DNA of 64,000 bases, from the NCBI GenBank assembly GCA_963556495.2, contig OY747714.1, forward strand, positions 46,937,541-47,001,540, given 5' to 3'. Shown piece after piece: positions 50,301-60,168 of this stretch. This stretch comes from Valencia hispanica (lineage: Eukaryota; Chordata; Actinopteri; Cyprinodontiformes; Valenciidae). The translations under genes were made by a program, and so were the position numbers. Under the pieces are notes generated by a model that worked only from the letters and a program-made list of their open reading frames with translations, was not told the origin of the DNA and ran no database searches. The stretch's first letter is position 1, and every line of letters begins with the position of its first letter.

Positions 50301-53300
50301 TCAGCGTCTAGAGCCTCCGATAGCGAACCAGGCGTCCGTTTGACAAGGTTCGAACGTACGGTTGATATCTGCCGCTTGCTGACGTCTGCCTGGCCGTCTG
50401 CTGATTGTCTGTTCCCCCCAAGAGGGGGGAAATAAATGGCGCTCCTGGATTGGCGGCCAATAGCGTATCAACCAGCATTGGGTCTAGGTATCATTGCATC
50501 AGCTTCCTAGGCTAGGGTAGAGAACTATATTGTAACTATATGTACACTACCCTAACCCATATAACATTGGTTGTTGGCCATAACAGCCCATTTTAATACC
50601 GGCCCAAATTTTAATATCTGTTCATCCCTGGTTTAAAACATAAAGGCAAAGTCATTGCCACTTTTAACTGCTTGACCATCTTATCCTGTCAGTTAGCATA
50701 GTTAGCATCACAGCTGTAAACTTCAGTGTCTGTGTTCCTTAGAGACAAAGATCCTGACCCTACCGTTTAAATTTCCAGAAGGGTTATCAGGGGGCAATGA
50801 TTCAATTCAGTTTATTTATATAGTGCCGATTCACAACAGATGTCATCTCAAGGCACTTTACAAGAAAAGTCATTGCAATAAAATCATACAAACATTCCAA
50901 TCAGTTTAAAGTTTTAGTTAGTTTTCTATCTAAGGAATCCCAGCAGATCGCATCGAGTCATTGACATGAGGTTGGGCCCCGTTGAGGAAGACTTTCCAAC
51001 CACAGCAATCCTTCAGCAATCCCTCATACTGAGCAAGCATGTAGCGACGGTGGAGAGGAAACACTCCCCTTTAACAGGAAGAAACCTCCAACAGAACCAG
51101 GCTCAGTAGGAGGGGCCATCTGCCACGACCGTCTGGGGGTTTGAGAAGACAGAGCAGAAACACAGAAGGAACAAAAAAACTGATATAAGAGAACTTTCTA
51201 TATTAAAGAAAGTCAAAAGTTGATAACAGGACACAGTGGATGTTCAGTTACTGGGAGGATCATCCCAGTCGATGACCCCCGTCCAACAGGGCATTGCAGC
51301 CAAGCAGGATACCAGACCAGGTATATCTTCTATGGAGAGAAAAACACAGAGAAAACAAAGTTAACAGTCGAAATAACAGAATGTACTGTAATACAACTGG
51401 AGAGTAGTAGGAGAAAAGGAAGTAGCAGAGTGAAGAAAATTGGTAAGTCTGTCCTCCAGCAGTCTAAGCCTATAGCAGCATAACTACAGAGATAGCTCAG
51501 GATGACCTTAGCCACTCTAACTATAAGCTTTATCAAAAAGGAAAGTTTTAAGCCTGGCCTTAAAAGTAAACAGAGTGTCTGCCTCACGGACTAAAGCTGG
51601 GAGCTGGTTCCACAGGAGAGGAGCCTATAACTAAAAGATCTGCCTCCCATTCTACTTTTAGAGATCCTAGGAACTACAAGTAAACCTGCAGTCTGAGAGC
51701 GAAGTGCTCTGTTAGGAACATAAGGAACAATCAGATCTCTGATGTATGATGGAGCTTGATTATTAAGGGCTTTGTATGTAAGAAGAAGGATCTTAAATTC
51801 TATTCTGGATTTAACAGCGAGCCAATGAAGGGAAGCTAAAACAGGAGAAATGATATCTCTCTTTTTAATATTCATCAGAACTCTTGCTGCCGCATTTTGG
51901 ATCAACTGAAGGCTTTTAATGGCATTTTGTGGACTACCTGATAGTAAAGAATTACAGTAGTCCAGCCTTGAGGTAACAAATGCATGGACTAGTTTCTCAG
52001 CATCACTCCTGGACAGGATGTTTCTAATTTTAGCAATATTCCCGAGGTGAAAGAAGGAAATCCAAGAAACCTGTTTAATATGGGATTTAAATGTCAAGTC
52101 TCGGTCAAAAATAACGACGAGGTTCTTTACGTTATTACTGGGGGCCAATTTAATGCCATCCAGATGAAGTGATTGACTAATCAGTTTCTGTTTTAGAACT
52201 TCTGGTCCAAAGACAGCAACTTCTGTCTTGTCAGAAATTAAGAGAGGAAAAAGTTTCGCGTCGTCCAATGATGCTCTTTCCACCTGTCGGGTCACTTCTA
52301 ACAAACAAAACAAAACAAAAACGCACCCTTAATCATTTTAGAAGCATTTTAAGCCTTTATTATCAATGTTAGTTGTTTTCTGCGGGCTATATTAAACCAG
52401 AAATTATTATATTTAATTATTATTATTATACTATATAAAACCTCTCTCCGCTCTGATCCGGTGGCTGTTTAGATGCGGTACTATCGGGCCAACCAGGCCA
52501 TCATGGACAAGGCCTCCATGCTGTACAACCGCTTCAAGAACGCCTTCCTGGCGGGAGGCGGCGGCGGCGAGGAGGTGGTTAGCGCCGCCTTCGTGCGGTC
52601 GCTGCTGCAGGAGAAGGAGACGGAGGAGGCTCAGAGGGAGGAGCTTTGGAGGCAGCAGTTCAAGGAGGAGGAGGAGGAGGAGGAGGCGAGCCGAGGAAAG
52701 GTGGAGAAGGTGGAAACACGAGGTGATTTTAAAAAAAAAATGCTTGCTGATGAACTAAATGTTCATGATGTTAAAATAAAACATCAGTCTTTCAGTAAAG
52801 CCATCAGAAAGTTTCAGGTGCAGACCGAAGCGGAGAGGCTTTACACTTTTAGAAAGTAACATCACTGAGTTTTAGATGCTTTTAATACCACAAATAAACA
52901 TAAAAGTTACTTTTTACTGAAATCATAACAGTTTCATGATGAGTGGTGATTCCGCGTCTAATTCCAGATGTTATGCAGATGTTGGTGGTTATTACCTGGT
53001 TATGTAATCAGTAAGTATAAATATAGGGTCTAGAGCAGCTCTGCTAATGGTAGCAGCATGTTGGAGCAGTTGGTTGGTTCTGATTGGTTCATCTTTTTAT
53101 TTTATTTTTATGCTGTGGAGCTGGAAGGGTTTTTGCTCTTTGACCCAATAATGGCTAAAATGATAGAGCTCTTCTCAAAACAAAGACGAAACAGAGTCCT
53201 TTAGAACACATGTTTGACCAAAACATGGAGGGACAGACTCTACTGACAAGTTTCTCTCATATTCCCTGCCCGACACCTTCTAATTCAGAACCTTAAATAG

Positions 53301-54661
53301 CATTTAGCAAACCACTGTTTATCTTCTAACAACATGAGCTCAGCGTCTAGAGCCTGGGCGTCCGTTTGACAAGGTCCGAACGTACGGTTGATATCTGCCG
53401 CTTGCTGACGTCTGCCTGGCCGTCTGATACGTTACTTATCAGAACATAACACACACATACTCTCTACATGACCTACTGTCCAAGAAGCCCTCACTAAAAC
53501 TGGGAATAAATAATCAAATCCTAATCCCATATGAAAAATTGCCGAACAGACCCAAATTCCCAGAGGAGTTAAAAAGGAGGCTTCATGGATGCGGAGCAGG
53601 ACCAAAGAGGAGAGAGGAGGAGGAAGTTCAAACCTTCTCTTCCATCCATCATAACTAGCGAGGATCATATCCCCTACTCCAACGTCTCTCTCACCGAAGG
53701 ACCAGACAGAGGTTTAGAGAGGAGCGGCAAAATCAAATGAGGTGGATTAGCAGCGCTTGCCAACAACAACATCCAGGACATGTTACTGTGGAATATCGTC
53801 TCTGCTGCCTGATTGTTGAGCCGTTAGCGTGTCACACAGCAACGGTCTTCAGTCAGAGGCGTCTCCAGAGTCACTGCGAGACTGACTGCTACCAGAGATC
53901 CTTTCTGCCCACGGCATCACCATCCACAGTGACTCTTTGAAGATACTTGGACGATATGAGTTAGGACAACGTTAAATTTCCCTTTGGGACGAATAAAGTC
54001 GTTTTTTTTTTTAGTTTAGAGAACAAAAAGTTTGGAAAATAAAACATTAGAGAATCTGGATCTCCTCGTGAACATTTTAGATTTCGGTTATTTCTGGTTT
54101 AAAAAGAGTTTACTCCAAATATTCAGTTAACCCAGACGATGACATGTAAGATTAGTTGGTCTTTAAAGGCTAATATCTTCATCTTGTTTGTTTTGATTTG
54201 TGTTTTTATTCATCGTCGTTTTTATTGGGTCTTTGGTTTTTGATCATTTTTTCTTTCCAAACATTCTTCAGTTAAAATTCACAATAGATAAATCCAAGTT
54301 ATATTCGTTGTTATTGTGGTCGATACAAAAACCTAATAGCTATAATAAATGCTATAATTCTATAACTAATCCAATTGTTAGTTGTTTTTGTGTTTGTTGC
54401 TCTAGGAACCAAATGGATTACAAACATTTTTGGTATTTTATATAATTATCCATATTTAACACTTTTTAATCAGATTAAATGAGTAAAATAAGGAATTTTT
54501 TAGCTTTTTTTTTTTTTTTACACTATTAACATGCTTTGTTTGTTGCAGTTTCTGACTGAAAAATAGGAAGGATTAGAATAATTATGTCTCCTGGTTCCCC
54601 GTTGGCAGCTCCAGCTGACTCCCCCTGCGACCTGAAGCTGACCGGACCAGACCCACTCTGA
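38282..54661 (+). CDS. psip1: psip1 (LEDGF-like), PWWP and integrase-binding-domain chromatin protein (10 coding exons)
   Basis: Exons 38282-38365, 38449-38513, 38603-38738, 42431-43357, 45418-46776, 46988-47076, 47163-48285, 48465-48566, 52473-52722 and 54609-54661. All junctions are GT-AG and in phase, giving 1,395 residues against about 530 in human PSIP1/p75 and about 670 in HDGFL2. Residues 1-95 form the PWWP domain, which binds methylated H3K36 nucleosomes; cage residues M19, W25 and F44 are present. Residues 96-1255 are low-complexity and highly charged. Residues about 1250-1330 are the IBD, a helical bundle that docks partners such as MLL-menin, JPO2 and POGZ. Both domains together occur only in PSIP1 and HDGFL2. 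Neighbouring ccdc171 favours psip1, and so does [13 protein letters not shown] in the last IBD helix. A teleost duplicate (a or b) cannot be told from here. Confidence 0.9.
38449..38513 (+). CDS. psip1: psip1 exon 2 (PWWP second part)
   Basis: It codes for [20 protein letters not shown], the beta strands of the PWWP fold. The loop before the strand is about four residues shorter than in human PSIP1. Leaves in phase 2 at GTACGT. Confidence 0.95.
38603..38738 (+). CDS. psip1: psip1 exon 3 (PWWP C-terminal helix region)
   Basis: It contains [20 protein letters not shown], the counterpart of KYGKPNKRKGFNEGLWEI in the HDGF family. Ends in phase 0 at GTCGGT. Confidence 0.95.
38740..39020. other. 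start of psip1 intron 3, nothing recognised
   Basis: Unique intron sequence; repeats begin at about 39.03 kb. Confidence 0.4.
39025..39415. mobile_element. CTGGGCGATATGG MITE fragment and LINE tail
   Basis: It starts CCTGGGCGATATGGATTCAA and has AAAATCGATTTCATCG near its end, as in the element at 41017. An L2-type 3' tail (CGCCATATAAATAGTAAACA) follows. Confidence 0.5.
39634..40056. mobile_element. hAT MITE (TAGGGATGT family), older copy in psip1 intron 3
   Basis: It runs from AGGCACGTAAGAAAATGTCA to CCAACAAACATCCCTTT, containing TCAACTAGATCTAGTAATAA, in the reverse orientation to the 30169 copy. Both ends are mutated. Confidence 0.75.
41017..41248. mobile_element. hAT MITE (TAGGGCTGGGCGAT family) with 8-bp target duplication
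   Basis: The ends TAGGGCTGGGCGATA and TTATCACCCAGCCCTA are inverted. The flanks ATTATGAC (41009-41016) and ATTACGAC (41249-41256) match at 7 of 8 bases. 232 bp long. Confidence 0.85.
42431..43357 (+). CDS. psip1: psip1 exon 4 (S/A/R-rich, degenerate repeats)
   Basis: 309 codons beginning [15 protein letters not shown] after CTCCTCCGCAG. Loose repeats of the type T-R-(T/A)-S-S-R-x-A-P-(D/E) recur about every 22-37 residues. The stretch at 43081-43150 ([10 protein letters not shown] onwards) is more hydrophobic and could be intronic, but no in-frame splice pair removes it. Confidence 0.85.
43631..44521. mobile_element. hAT-type non-autonomous element (TAGGGGTGTAACGG family), copy 2
   Basis: It starts TAGGGGGTGTAACGGTAACA and ends AAGCGTCACACCCCTG, an inverted match. 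It lies in psip1 intron 4. The internal AGAATGTTTATGTGAGGAAA and CATCAAATCTCCAGTCA parts match copy 1 in reverse. Confidence 0.6.
45418..46776 (+). CDS. psip1: psip1 exon 5 (K/E/R-rich, with coding minisatellite)
   Basis: 453 codons, almost only E, K, R, T and G, with recurring KTRR and KSRRTE motifs. Residues encoded by 46132-46413 are nine copies of a 10-residue unit, [10 protein letters not shown] or [10 protein letters not shown]. The high purine content of the plus strand makes the opposite strand open as well. Acceptor TGTCGGCAG, donor GTAATT. Confidence 0.85.
46988..47076 (+). CDS. psip1: psip1 exon 6
   Basis: Thirty codons, [20 protein letters not shown] then K/T-rich. It is the likely counterpart of the RNFQTAHRRNMLKGQHEKE segment of human PSIP1. 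Phase 0 to 2, donor GTAAGG. Confidence 0.87.
47163..48285 (+). CDS. psip1: psip1 exon 7 (charged region, start of the IBD)
   Basis: 374 codons, K/E/R-rich, with three spaced copies of a KM-(S/A)-TR-(R/K/G)-S-(M/A)-AE motif near 47264, 47420 and 47539. The last residues, [17 protein letters not shown], match the opening of the IBD (LQRIHAEIKNSLKIDN in human PSIP1). Confidence 0.88.
48465..48566 (+). CDS. psip1: psip1 exon 8 (IBD helices 1-2)
   Basis: 34 codons, [20 protein letters not shown] then [10 protein letters not shown], aligning without gaps to the human IBD. Donor GTAAAC. Confidence 0.96.
49106..49960 (-). mobile_element. degenerate Tc1/mariner transposon in psip1 intron 8
   Basis: The minus strand encodes [20 protein letters not shown] and then [11 protein letters not shown], the region of the second catalytic aspartate of a Tc1-type DDE transposase, followed by AVKHGGGN-like pieces with many stops. 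The end ACAGTGGGGCAAAATAAAGT at 49106 is a Tc1-type terminus. The other end was not found. Confidence 0.85.
50068..50415 (+). repeat. intronic direct repeat, copy 1
   Basis: It contains GTGGTGATTCC, AATTCCAGATGTTATGCAGA, ACATGTTTGACCAAAACATG and GTACGGTTGATATCTGCCGC in the same order as copy 2 at 52933-53430. It lies in psip1 intron 8. Confidence 0.93.
50797..52312 (-). mobile_element. L2-like LINE, 5' truncated, in psip1 intron 8
   Basis: A minus-strand frame at 52313-51591 encodes 240 residues including [43 protein letters not shown] and [13 protein letters not shown], the C-terminal half of an L2-group ORF2 after the YADD motif. The long 3' untranslated part ends at TTCAATTCAGTTTATTTATA on the plus strand, the standard tail of this family in teleosts. 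It is the longest intact frame of this family in the window. Confidence 0.9.
52473..52722 (+). CDS. psip1: psip1 exon 9 (IBD helices 3-5)
   Basis: It starts [20 protein letters not shown] and continues FKNAFLAG, then a glycine run, an E/K-rich helix and the donor GTGATT in phase 1. The exon is flanked by two copies of a 0.35-kb intronic direct repeat. Confidence 0.95.
52933..53430 (+). repeat. intronic direct repeat, copy 2, with insertion
   Basis: The same sequence as 50068-50415, interrupted at 53018-53193 by a segment that contains GCAGCATGTTGGAGCAG and GCTGGAAGGGTTTTTGCTC, itself related to the repeat at 4.3 kb. It lies in psip1 intron 9. Confidence 0.93.
53565..54012 (+). mobile_element. 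non-LTR-type repeat, copy C
   Basis: It holds GGATGCGGAGCAGGACCAAA, CTTCAGTCAGAGGCGTCTCC and the tail CCCTTTGGGACGAATAAAG, all shared with copies at 4.3 and 37.7 kb. Confidence 0.6.
54609..54661 (+). CDS. psip1: psip1 exon 10 and stop
   Basis: After CCCGTTGGCAG the phase-1 frame reads [16 protein letters not shown] and stops at TGA 54659-54661. It is much shorter than the human C-terminal tail. Confidence 0.75.
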
Positions 54662-55032
54662 TGACATCACACAGCCGCTTTAGTCACCGCGAGCCGATCA
54701 TGCTGCCGTCTGTGTCTTTATGCCCCCATGGAAACGATCTAGAGAAAGTCCCACGTTAAACGTGCCGACACACTTTGTTTTTAATTTAATCCGTAAATTC
54801 ACTCGGCAGCATTAACACAGATTTAATCTTTTAGAGTCTTTTTAAACTTTAACTAAAACACTTGAGTTACTTGTGCTGTTTTTTTTTTTTTAACCTCCGT
54901 TGTAAAGTTCCTGCTCTCATACTTGAAACTCCTCTGGTGCTTTTTGTCCTTCAGCCTGCCTCTCACGTTCAGGGAGAAAGAGGGGCTGATGGGAAATGTA
55001 GTTTTTTTTTCTCTCTTTTATTTAAATGTGTG

Positions 55033-55038
55033 AATAAA
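55033..55038 (+). other. psip1: psip1 polyadenylation signal candidate
   Basis: AATAAA 372 bp after the stop codon, at the end of a T-rich 3' untranslated stretch. Confidence 0.6.
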
Positions 55039-55403
55039 ACGTGAAGCATTAAATCCAGACAAGATGTAAAACGTTCAGTCGACTCTGCTTGTTCTGGTCA
55101 AATCTGTACAGGAAAGTTTTTCTGTACTTGTTCAGATGTTTTTACTTGAGTGATTGTTATCATGTTGTTTTTTTCATTTGTCAGTCCGTCATTGACTGCT
55201 GCTGTCTTGTAAATCTTTATTGTTCTGATGTTTTTTCCATAAAGGCAACTGATTTAAAACCCTAAACTGGAGCCGGATGCCTGATTTTTAAAAACTATAA
55301 ACTATTTATACCCCTGGCAGATTTAGATGCAAGCGTTTTACTTAACCAAGAAGATTGTTTCTGGTCAGAAATGAGGCATTTCTCAAAGGATAAAACTATA
55401 TGA

Positions 55404-56740
55404 ATGCAGTACCAAGATGGGTTTTGTTACATTTTATCTACAAAATGTTTATTTGTACCCTCCTCAATAATCAGTGGATGCATATTTATCAACATTCCAG
55501 TAATCAACCCTCCTTTTTATGGTGATGTTTTCACCCTCTCCTCTGGGGGCGTAGTACCACTAATTATCATTAATGCCATTATTAAAATCCAATATGAGGT
55601 GAACATTGTTTTACAAAGTTTAGATACCTGCTCCTCTAGGGTCCACAGGATTACATGTGGTGTGCCCCAGGGTTCGATTTTAGGCTCAGTGCTTTTTAAC
55701 CTTTATATGCTCCCTCTTGGCAGCGTCATCAGAAGACATGGAGTTAACTTTCACAGTTATGCTGATGATACACAGCTGTACATCTCCATGTCTCCCGACG
55801 ACACTCGGCCAATGGATGCACTTTTAAACTGCATTTTAGACATTAAATCCTGGATGGCAGAAAACTTTCTCCAGCTCAACCAGGACAAAACTGAAGTTTT
55901 AGTCATTGGTCCTGAGGCTCAGAGAGAGAAACTTTTACCAAAACTACAATCACTGTCTTTTAATCCTTCTTTACAAGTGAAGAACCTGGGCATGATTTTT
56001 GACTCTGAGCTGACTTTTATTCCTCACATAAAAATATTACTAAAATAGGTTTTTATCAGCTAAAGAACATCGCCAGAGTCCGCCCCATTCTCTCTCGGGC
56101 CAATACGGAGACACTGATGCATGCTTTTATCTCCAGTAGAGTTGATTACTGTAATGTCCTGCTTTCTGGTCTTCCCAGAAAGAGTATATCAGGTTTACAG
56201 CTTTTACAAAATTCATCAGCACGTGTCCTGATGAAGACCAGGAGGCGGGAGCACATTACACCGGTCTTAAAATCACTGCATTGGCTCCCCGTTTGTTTTA
56301 GGTTCTATTTTAAGGTTCTTTTAATGGTTTTAAATGTCTTAATGGTCTTGGGCCTTCTTATCTCTCTGAACTGCTTTTACCATATGAACCTCCTCTGCAG
56401 CCATCTCCTTGTCACCCCAAAAGTCAGGACACAAACGCATGGCGAGGCGTCTTTCCATTATTATGGCCCTCACCTCTGGAACAGGCTGCCGGAGAACCTC
56501 AGGGCCGCAGAGAACGTTCATGTTTTTAAGAGCACGCTCAAGACTCACCTTTTTAACCTAGCTTTTAACTGATTATTATTTATTATAGTCTGTTTAATTG
56601 CTCTGCATGTTTTACTTCATAACTTTTATCAGTGTTTTTACTACTTGATCTTACCATACTTATTTTCTGTTTATTTTATACTTTAACTTGTTATTTTAAC
56701 CTTCCTTCCAGTGTTTCCTCTGCCCCGGGAGGGTGGCCAT
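55404..56740 (+). mobile_element. L2-like LINE with reverse-transcriptase core, 5' truncated
   Basis: The first frame (to 56048) contains GVPQGSILGSVLFNLYML and HSYADDTQLYIS, with the catalytic YADD at 55758-55769, then DKTEVLVIGPE. A stop and a frame change at about 56046 separate it from the second frame (56117-56572), which has SRVDYCNVLLSGLPRKS, LLQNSSARVLM and LWNRLPENLRAAEN. Inactive. It begins about 370 bp past the psip1 polyadenylation signal. Confidence 0.9.
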
Positions 56741-56824
56741 ACGTCCGGCTTTTAAAAGGTCTGTCTGCCTTCCGGCGCAGCCTTCAGACGGAGGCTCATT
56801 TGTCCTCCTTTTTGACATGATGTA

Positions 56825-58990
56825 ACCACAGTCAATGGATGTAACCCACGACACACGTACCCTCATGTATAAACGGTTAACAAATAATTTCTACCGTTCT
56901 CAGAACTGTCCACTTCCAAGTGACAAACTCGCATACACCCAGACACAGTTCCTTCTATACATACCCTTTACCACACACATACACCGACACAAGAAGAAGA
57001 ATCAAGATTAAAACAAAACCAGCTGAAGTTGGTCTCACAAATGGTACAACTGTCCAGGTTAGATAGGGTCCCACAGCTGGGCCTTCAAAAATAAAGGGGG
57101 GGGGCTGGTGGTGAATAAAAATGTAGGATTAATAACGGAGTTAGAAACAGTATTGTGACCTGATGAACAATCCTCAAACCACAGGTGTAGCCTAAAATAC
57201 ATTCAATACATAAATGTAGAAAGTATTTTCTAATATAACTTGTAAGTAATTATTTCATAAATTACAAATCAAAATCACTCAGCAGTGTTAACGCTGCTAT
57301 AGAAAACAATTGATAATTAGATGCTCTGCAGGCTAAACAATCAGATGTTATGGTTTATTACTGACACAAAATCATATTTATGCGCATGATTTTTCCTATT
57401 TAATTAATATAATTTTCAATTAGATTTCCCAATTTAACTACTTCATAAAGTAACAAACTGAGGCTGTATATATTTCCAATTTTATTCAAACGATCAAACA
57501 TTGCATGCATTAAATATCTTTATCTTGGGGATTTGTGTCACTGTTAGCCTTTTATAGAAGAAATATTATCTCGAACCTGTTTGAAACAGGAAAACAAAAA
57601 CATCCAAAGAGTGGAGCAGAATAGACAGAATACAGTAAATATGAATCACTTTTTTACTAGAGGTGAGGGCCCAGAAAAGACCATCTTATCCCGAGGTGTT
57701 CACCTGTTCACAGGTGCAGATGTTCATCTGCTGCCACCTGGTGGCTAGCTCCTGTAACTGTCTAATTCTGACGGCATTTACGGTAAAATTAAATTTTAAA
57801 TCTGATTTCAGCGATAAATAAAAACATCAGACAACACAGGTGTTTTCTTCCTAGTGTTCTGTTATGATAAAAATGAGTTAGATGCTTAGAATATTTCAGC
57901 TTATCACTGAACTAGTTCTAAGCTTTTTCAGTCTGATTTTTGTTCTTTTATGTTTTTTTGTTTCTGTTTGTTTGTTTGTTTGGTTTTTTGGAAGGGTTAT
58001 TATCTCAACTAAAACACCAAGAAGACAGCTTCGTTGCACTGTAATAAGTTACTGATGAGCTGCATGAGTTGTCTCAATCTGCTGACTATGCAAATGCTCA
58101 GGACCCCACAAACCACTAGGGGGCTCCAAAGCTACATGTTCAGCCTCTTTTGAGAATTTAAACGGCCCATGTTTATCTCCTATACGCTTAAAAATAAATG
58201 CGAGGTATACAGTATTAGACAGATCATAAAGAAAATTATTGAAAATGTCATGGATTTCATTAACTCCATCATTAAGGGAAACAAAATAGTTTAATTGAAC
58301 ACAGAATGATGTTATAAAGGCTTTATTTCTGCTAATTATAATGATTGTCTGGGTTAAATGAATGAACACTGGACTTTTATGGTTATAAAATGACATCAGA
58401 GCAATGAATACATAAAAAAAAAAAAAAGGCTTAAATAAAGTATGGTATAATCCCTGATTGTTATTTTCAAAAGAAGGCCTCACTGGAGAGTGTGATGATT
58501 TATTGAACATGTCTGTACATGATCACTACGTGGATGCTGTATTTGGATGTGGGAGGCGTGTTCTTTGTGTTCCTTGGTTGTGCTGACCGATTGTGTATCA
58601 CTGAGCGCAGGAACCAGTGCTGCACATAGAGCTGTTCTGAAGAGCTGGGAGCAAAGAGCTGAGCGGGGGACGAGTGGGTGAGCAGTGTGAAGAGATCACA
58701 GGCTGTCACGTCCGCTGTGCTCTTAATAACCGGATGAATATTACAAAAATGTTCAAATAATTGAGTACGTAATTTAAGTTGGCAGAGCTTTAATAATTAG
58801 CTGTACGTATCAGGACTTTAGATCTGATGGCATTTTCAAGCCTTAGATATAAAGCTTAGATCTGCATAGGTCTGGTTTAGCAAGTTGAGACTATAGCTAC
58901 ACCTATTTGTGGGTTGCTGCAGTTATTAAAGTGCTGTTTCTTATAAAACCCATGTAATTTTAAAGTCTGAGGAGCTCTGCAGACCAATCA
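56825..58990. other. AT-rich intergenic region, nothing recognised
   Basis: A 153-codon minus-strand frame at 58049-58510 has no family resemblance and ordinary intergenic composition. No RNA gene or clear repeat is supported. Confidence 0.45.
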
Positions 58991-58999
58991 GTTAATACA

Positions 59000-59794
59000 G
59001 CTAGAAACTACAGATCAGGCCTGAAACCTAGGTGTAGTAATGGACTCAGACCTGAACCTCCAGGGTCACATAAAGGTAATAACAAGGTCAGCCTTCTATC
59101 ACCTGAAGAACATTTCTAGGATTAAAGGACTGATGTCGCAACAGGACGTAGAAAAACTCATCCATGCATTTATCTTTAGTCGGATTGATTACTGCAACAG
59201 CGTCTTCACAGGTCTGCCTAAAAAGTCAATGAGACAGCTGCAGCTGATCCAGAACGCTGCTGCTCGTGTTCCTCACTAGAACCAGGAAAGTAGATCACAT
59301 CACCCCAGTTCTAAAGTCCTTACACTGGCTCCCTGTAGCTCAGACTTCTTTATACTTTTACTAGTCTAGAAATCATTGAATGGCATTGAATCACATGTTG
59401 AAGACCTGTTGTCACGGTACCAACCGACCAGACCACTCAGGTCCTCTAATTCCAGTCTACTCACCATCCCTAGAATCAGAACCAAACATGGAGAAGCAGC
59501 TTTCAGTTTCTATGCTCCTCTAATCTGGAACAAACTTCCAGAAAACTGCAAAGCTGCTGAAACACTGAGTTCTTTTAAGTCACAACTAAAAACGTTTCTG
59601 TTTAGAGCTGCCTTTGAGTCATGCTTTGATGTATCATGTGTTGTGTGTGCTTCTTGCTTTATTGCTGTTTTTACTTTATATGTTCTGTCTGTGTTTTACT
59701 GCTATTTTATTTTACCCCTTAATCATGCAAACCACCTTGAATCACCTTGTTGTTGAAAGTGTTGCTATACAAATAAAATTGCCTTGCCTTGCCA
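59000..59794 (+). mobile_element. L2-like LINE, 3' fragment
   Basis: It reads MDSDLNLQGHIKVITRSAFY, SRIDYCNSVFTGLPKKSMRQ and LIQNAAARV, then, after a shift, IWNKLPENCKAAETLSSFKS. The tail is TATACAAATAAAATTGCC followed by TTGCC repeats. Very similar to 7808-8497. Confidence 0.88.
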
Positions 59795-59931
59795 ATCTGC
59801 AAGGCTGGTTTGGAAGCACAACCTGCACTGGTTGGGAGACTGAAATAACATCCCTGCTGGACAGTGATGGCCACCCCATGCGTGAAGCTGTTGCTGGACT
59901 GGAGGGCTCCTTCAGCGACGGACTGCTGCGT

Positions 59932-60168
59932 AGGGGTGTAACAAGATCTAGTCGGACAAGATCTCGCAACATTAAAACACCACAGTATTTCCCGTTGGGG
60001 TGACTGCCATCTCCTGGGCATCAGCCAGTTGCGGTCATCATGGCTTCGCCTGATGAAGTTTCAATAGAAGATGCGCCAGCTACTCTTAAATCATCTGCTC
60101 GGAGAACATTTTGGGTTTCCAGTAGGAACAATAAAAGGCGACAGAGTGTCAAAGACGACACGAACAAG
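59932..60168 (+). mobile_element. 5' end of an autonomous hAT (ZBED-type) transposon
   Basis: It starts TAGGGGTGTAACAAGATC. An ATG at 60041 opens MASPDEVSIEDAPATLKSSA. A frameshift near 60098-60105 then moves the BED-type part (HFGFPVGTIKGDRVSKTTR) to another frame. This resembles the N-terminus of ZBED-like hAT transposases. The rest is missing beyond 60168. Confidence 0.65.

Noticed and set aside
58049..58510. 153-codon minus-strand frame as a gene
   Set aside because: AT-rich composition, no splice sites or recognisable motif, and no support from neighbours.
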